A DNA stretch of 14,362 bases from positions 1-14,362 of the forward strand of contig JAHIPJ010000136.1 in assembly GCA_018894445.1 (NCBI GenBank), read 5' to 3'. The translations under genes and the position numbers were made by a program. Numbering within the stretch: position 1 is the stretch's first letter; every line of letters begins with the position of its first letter. The notes below the pieces were generated by a model that worked only from the letters and a program-made list of their open reading frames with translations, did not search any database and had not been told where the DNA came from. Shown here piece by piece: positions 13,931 through 14,362 of this stretch. Source of the stretch: Actinomycetota bacterium (GTDB taxonomy: Bacteria; Actinomycetota; Humimicrobiia; Humimicrobiales; Humimicrobiaceae).

Positions 13931-14362
13931 ATGTTAGTACAAAAGGGATTTAAGTTCAGACTTGTTCCAACCAAAGAGCAAAAGCAAAAATTGCTACAAC
14001 AAGGTGGGAATACTCGTTTTGTATGGAATTACTTTTTGAAAATTAATATCGATTACTATAAAGAAACAGGTAAATTCAAGTTTTATCATGAATTGGCAGT
14101 ATTTTTACCAAAATTAAAAAAAGAATACCCATTTTTAAAAGAATCTTTTTCCCAATCATTACAAATGGCTGCAAGGCAATTTGATAAAGCATTAAAAGAT
14201 AGTTTTACTAAAGAGAAAGGGTTTCCTTCTTTTAAGAAAAAGAATCTTTTAAACGACAGTTTCACTTGCCCTCAAAAATGGAGATTAGGCAAAGGGTTTG
14301 TGTTCATACCTAAAATAGGGGAAGTAAAGTGGATAAAACATCGTGCTATGCAAGGTAAACCA
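13931..14362 (+). CDS. tnpB: TnpB (OrfB), RNA-guided nuclease of the IS605 family (partial, 5' part)
   Basis: The 144 residues from ATG 13931 to the window edge stay open. MLVQKGFKFRLVPTKEQKQ and NTRFVWNYFLKINIDYYKE are the typical N-terminal helix-turn-helix region of OrfB/TnpB. GFPSFKKKN and SFTCPQKW continue into the wedge/REC part of the protein. The RuvC catalytic residues and zinc finger lie beyond the window, so activity cannot be judged. Full proteins have about 370-430 residues. AAAGG ten bases before the ATG is a modest ribosome site. TnpB proteins cut DNA with a guide RNA made from the element's right end and help keep the element in place. The gene is 15 bp after the tnpA remnant. 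Confidence 0.85.
   Translation, partial: MLVQKGFKFRLVPTKEQKQKLLQQGGNTRFVWNYFLKINIDYYKETGKFKFYHELAVFLPKLKKEYPFLKESFSQSLQMAARQFDKALKDSFTKEKGFPSFKKKNLLNDSFTCPQKWRLGKGFVFIPKIGEVKWIKHRAMQGKP

Larger units (their letters stand above)
13384..14362 (+). mobile_element. IS200/IS605-family element, left part (continues past the window)
   Basis: The element holds an end hairpin, a promoter, a small ribbon-helix-helix gene, a degenerate tnpA and the 5' part of tnpB, all in one direction. The exact left boundary cannot be fixed because these elements make no target duplication and the right end is not in view. With tnpA broken it cannot move by itself but might be mobilised in trans. The guide RNA expected from the right end of tnpB elements would lie outside the window. 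Confidence 0.75.

Noticed and set aside
1..14362. CRISPR array, tRNA or rRNA genes
   Set aside because: No regularly spaced repeats, cloverleaf-like segments or rRNA-like stretches were seen on either strand.

Overview
The window is AT-rich bacterial DNA with a sigma-70-like ECF factor, lipoprotein signals, Shine-Dalgarno sites, and frequent GTG/TTG starts. It carries no rRNA, tRNA or CRISPR array. The set of genes (polyamine-synthase-like membrane protein, HtrA protease, lipoprotein transglutaminase, hipBST, HEPN/MNT, IS200/IS605) fits a low-GC, probably anaerobic and perhaps uncultured bacterium of Firmicutes or Atribacterota type. No single gene fixes the phylum, so this placement is inference.

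Layout. (1) Positions 1-3993, minus strand: a tandem-HD YfbR-like phosphohydrolase is followed 13 bp later by a DUF2779 protein that joins a Cas4-like nuclease half to a DEDDy exonuclease half. A membrane protein with a spermidine-synthase-like domain follows and is cut by the window edge. (2) 4229-4459, plus strand: a DUF2007 protein, convergent with the next block. (3) 4465-10839, mostly minus strand: an envelope block. A strong TTGACA-N17-TATGAT promoter drives a solute-binding lipoprotein, an HtrA-type protease, an ECF sigma factor and a single-pass membrane protein that could be its anti-sigma factor. A PKD/transglutaminase-like lipoprotein and an alpha/beta hydrolase follow. A small plus-strand membrane ORF (7157-7357) sits inside this block. 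(4) 10840-14362: an accessory region with a tripartite hipB-hipS-hipT toxin-antitoxin operon, an MNT/HEPN toxin-antitoxin pair whose HEPN gene is truncated, and the left part of an IS200/IS605-type element. That element has an end hairpin, a small ribbon-helix-helix gene, a dead tnpA and the start of tnpB.

The most striking structure is upstream of hipB. Three 18-bp palindromes of the form TATACC-N6-GGTATA (the middle one with one mismatch) lie 42 and 41 bp apart, about four helical turns each. The right arm of each doubles as a -10-like box. The last one coincides with a TTTACA-N17-TATACT promoter whose predicted start is the hipB GTG itself, which implies a leaderless and autorepressed transcript.

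How the genes work together (inference): the envelope block looks like a sense-and-repair unit, with an extracytoplasmic sigma factor co-transcribed with a protease and secreted proteins. The right third looks like an accumulation site for toxin-antitoxin and mobile DNA, with both intact and decayed members.
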